Of a stretch of DNA of 64,000 nt, positions 62,103 to 64,000 are shown piece by piece. The stretch is from Mesostigma viride. Lineage: Eukaryota > Streptophyta > Mesostigmatophyceae > Mesostigmatales > Mesostigmataceae. Where the stretch lies: the NCBI GenBank assembly GCA_009746045.1, contig RPFO01000167.1, positions 1,239,574 to 1,303,573 of the forward strand. Reading direction: 5' to 3'. The notes beneath the pieces were generated by a model, which was not told where the DNA came from, ran no database searches, and saw only the letters and a list, made by a program, of their open reading frames with translations. The translations under genes were made by a program, and so were the position numbers. The stretch's first letter is position 1. Each line of letters opens with the position of its first letter.

Positions 62103-62299
62103 CTCAGCATCCGGCACCAAAGTGATTTCCATGCCAGCGGCCTGTCCCGCTCCAACGCGGCGCAGCGCGCGCCCACAGTTGTGGTCCGGCCGGCCACACT
62201 TGGACACTTGGAGGCAGGCGCTGGGCGCCACTGCCATGACGGACTTGAGCACACGCCATGCCACAACGGAAAAGTGCCAGAGCATCGTGCCCTGGCCCC
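62103..62299 (-). CDS. possible exon of a second minus-strand gene
   Basis: The stretch lies between acceptor GCATCGCAG and donor GAG|GTGACT, with two bases then 65 whole codons. It reads GQGTMLWHFSVVAWRVLKSV, then LQVSKCGRPDHNCGRALRRV and AAGMEITLVPDAE. The codons are GC-rich, as in algal exons. It could belong to a gene different from the terminal exon at 62993. No family is recognised. Confidence 0.38.
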
Positions 62300-62992
62300 C
62301 TGCGATGCAATGCAGGTGCAAAAGTGCGTAAGCCGGGACTCCGTGCTTAAACCGGGACTCGAAGCAGCCGGTGCGCGACAGCTGCCATTGCCCGGGCAAT
62401 CTTTGCAGCGAGATACGGTGTAGCGTGGTGGGAGCTCCCCAATGGCCATTGGCCCGGCCACGTGCTAAGTCTCATCTCAATCAAGGATGGGAACAGGGAG
62501 CTCCCGACCATGCATATGTGTGGCGCACAATGTGCTCGTTTGTCACGTATGTGTCGTGTGGTGGCTCGGGGGCGCCGCCAGCCCGCAGGTTTCCGTGCTA
62601 GGCCGCGCGGTTCGCATTTGCGAGCCCCGCATGGCAACTTCGCAAGACTTTCCGATAATCTTCACCAGGGCCCAAGAGCCCCATCATACTGTACCCCTGG
62701 CGCCCAAAAGCTAACACCCATTGCGTGCTTCGGCGCACACTGAGAATCCAGCCATGGTGACTCCATATGTTAAAACGTTGTGCCGCCGTCAGTACTTTCA
62801 CTCCGGCCACCTGTGGAAGGACCCCCGGTTTGCCAGGTGTACGTGCATGCTGTCGCTACCCGTCCCCCACGTGATCCACACACAAGGATGATGCTACCTG
62901 TGGTGACAGTTATCATGCAGATGATAACGTTGTCTCATTGATATGGAACGAGCACATGCAGCACGCGCCATGGGCATGCTCGGCACGCGGGC

Positions 62993-63078
62993 TCAGGCGC
63001 GCAGGCGGTCGTTGCGCGCGTCGTCCTTGGCCGCCGCCTTTGCCTCCTTCTGCTGTCCCCCCGCCGTGGCAGATTTGC
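62993..63078 (-). CDS. probable terminal exon of a minus-strand gene
   Basis: After acceptor CGACAG the peptide GKSATAGGQQKEAKAAAKDD then ARNDRLRA ends at a TGA (62993-62995). It is a natural, charged C-terminus. An upstream exon probably includes RMVMPRLLRELGYEALAVFS near 63180-63243 (acceptor CTTCTAG), but the phase at the junction is not resolved. A 36-base duplicated segment, CCTCACCC(A/G)TGTTCCTG, lies between them. Confidence 0.45.
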
Positions 63079-63404
63079 CTGTCGTGACGAGATGGATCGG
63101 GCAGGAACATGGGTGAGGGCAGGGGAATGGATCGGGGCAGGAACACGGGTGAGGGCAGGACGGCCTGGATGATCTGGCGGTCGACAGAAAACACGGCAAG
63201 GGCTTCATAACCCAGCTCACGCAGAAGCCGTGGCATGACCATGCGTCTAGAAGGAAGTGTGTAGTGGCCATTCCAACAAGTGGCTACAGACTGCATGCCG
63301 ATTAATGTGTTGTACAGTTGGCCACCGGTGAAAGGGCAGGCAGGGAAGCACTGAGCATCAGCGCCAGCGGATGGACCGGTCCTCGCGGCATTGGCAGGAA
63401 TCAT

Positions 63405-64000
63405 GCCATATAAATCTAGGCTAGCAAATCAGATGCCAGTTACGCGGCAGACTAATTCCTGTGCCCACAAGCGTCAGATCGCCCAGCATAGGCAACGGCC
63501 ACGAATACACATATAGCCGAGGCAGCTGGTATCTATTTTTACGTATTCGCCAGCTGCCCTTTCGGGTTGGGCGGGCGGCAACGGGAAGCTAGCATACCTG
63601 GCAGCAGGAAAGGCACAGCGCACACGACCATGACAGCCACGGTTCCCAGTAATACGTGCTTTTGACTCCCACTCTTGGCAAACGAAGTCGGCCCCATTTC
63701 TAGGGAAAAGGCGAAGGCGCTTTTACAGCATGCGCAGAGACGCCCCCCCCCCGACTACGATGTTGCAAAGCAGCAAAACAAAGCGAGAACCAATCGTGAA
63801 CTGTTGCTAGGCGAGCATATAGACCGTTACGCTATTTTTTTCTCTCTCGCAGTCTCTACCGAGCTGGTGGCTGCTGGCTGCATAGTTGCGCACTTGCGCG
63901 CGATCCCCAGTCTACTCGACTTGACTAGGTAAACGAATGTGAATACAAACATCCGGTTCGACCAGGCCAGGGTTGGAGTTAGTTAGTTGTTGGTAAGTTA
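63405..64000. other. no gene recognised
   Basis: Only short unsupported open frames occur here. It may be the 5' flank or an early intron of the gene ending at 62993. Confidence 0.35.

Noticed and set aside
63675-63932. Plus-strand 85-codon frame
   Set aside because: It has no ATG at its start and no splice context, and includes a C-run; composition is not convincing.

Overview
The window reads as nuclear DNA of a eukaryotic green alga, most likely a volvocine or chlamydomonad chlorophyte. The reasons are GT-AG introns with GTGAGT-like donors, GC-rich exons, a pherophorin-style run of PPSPPPP repeats, L1-like LINE debris, a chromodomain Ty3/gypsy element and a copia-type element, with no bacterial operon structure. 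This is inference from gene style; no marker gene fixes the species.

About 1-27.8 kb, minus strand: one large intron-rich gene. It starts at 27823 with a signal-peptide exon and runs leftwards through short phase-0 exons that look like single coils of a right-handed beta-helix. Then come a proline-rich hinge, a DUF11/CARDB-like beta-sandwich, a bacterial-Ig-like (Big_12-type) domain split over two exons, a transmembrane exon, and at least three more exons. I infer a large cell-surface or extracellular-matrix membrane glycoprotein. Splice phases agree across nearly every junction from 10.7 kb to 4.4 kb. Its introns carry many minisatellites, and three of these contain copies of the neighbouring exon-intron border. 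Most long open frames here are only these arrays read through.

About 30.2-31.4 kb: two LINE 3' ends and a possible small secreted-protein exon.

31.4-52.4 kb: three nested transposons. A hAT-like DNA element (31432-52406) carries a chromovirus (31702-51124, perfect 5-bp duplication GCATT). The chromovirus pol gene is in turn interrupted by a copia-type element (36648-44486, duplication GCTAC). Both LTR pairs are over 99 percent identical, so both insertions are recent. The chromovirus is unusual. Ahead of gag it has a small ORF resembling the RNase H1 / viroplasmin RNA:DNA-hybrid-binding domain, lying inside a predicted intron. It also has two extra ORFs of unknown function between integrase and the 3' LTR, the first preceded by a strong splice acceptor. 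This is the best candidate here for an undescribed system. The copia-type element has AG...CT LTR ends, a UGA between gag and pol in one frame, and a protease-like stretch between integrase and reverse transcriptase.

52.4-64 kb: pieces of one or two ordinary genes, a G/T-rich low-complexity tract, two hairpins, and a cluster of LINE copies. The LINE copies share a 3' hairpin with a CAAC-type loop followed by a short tandem tail. A small element with 195-bp direct terminal repeats and a tRNA-like promoter lies beside them. Several reading-frame breaks sit in G or C homopolymers, so either real frameshifts or consensus errors in the assembly could explain them.
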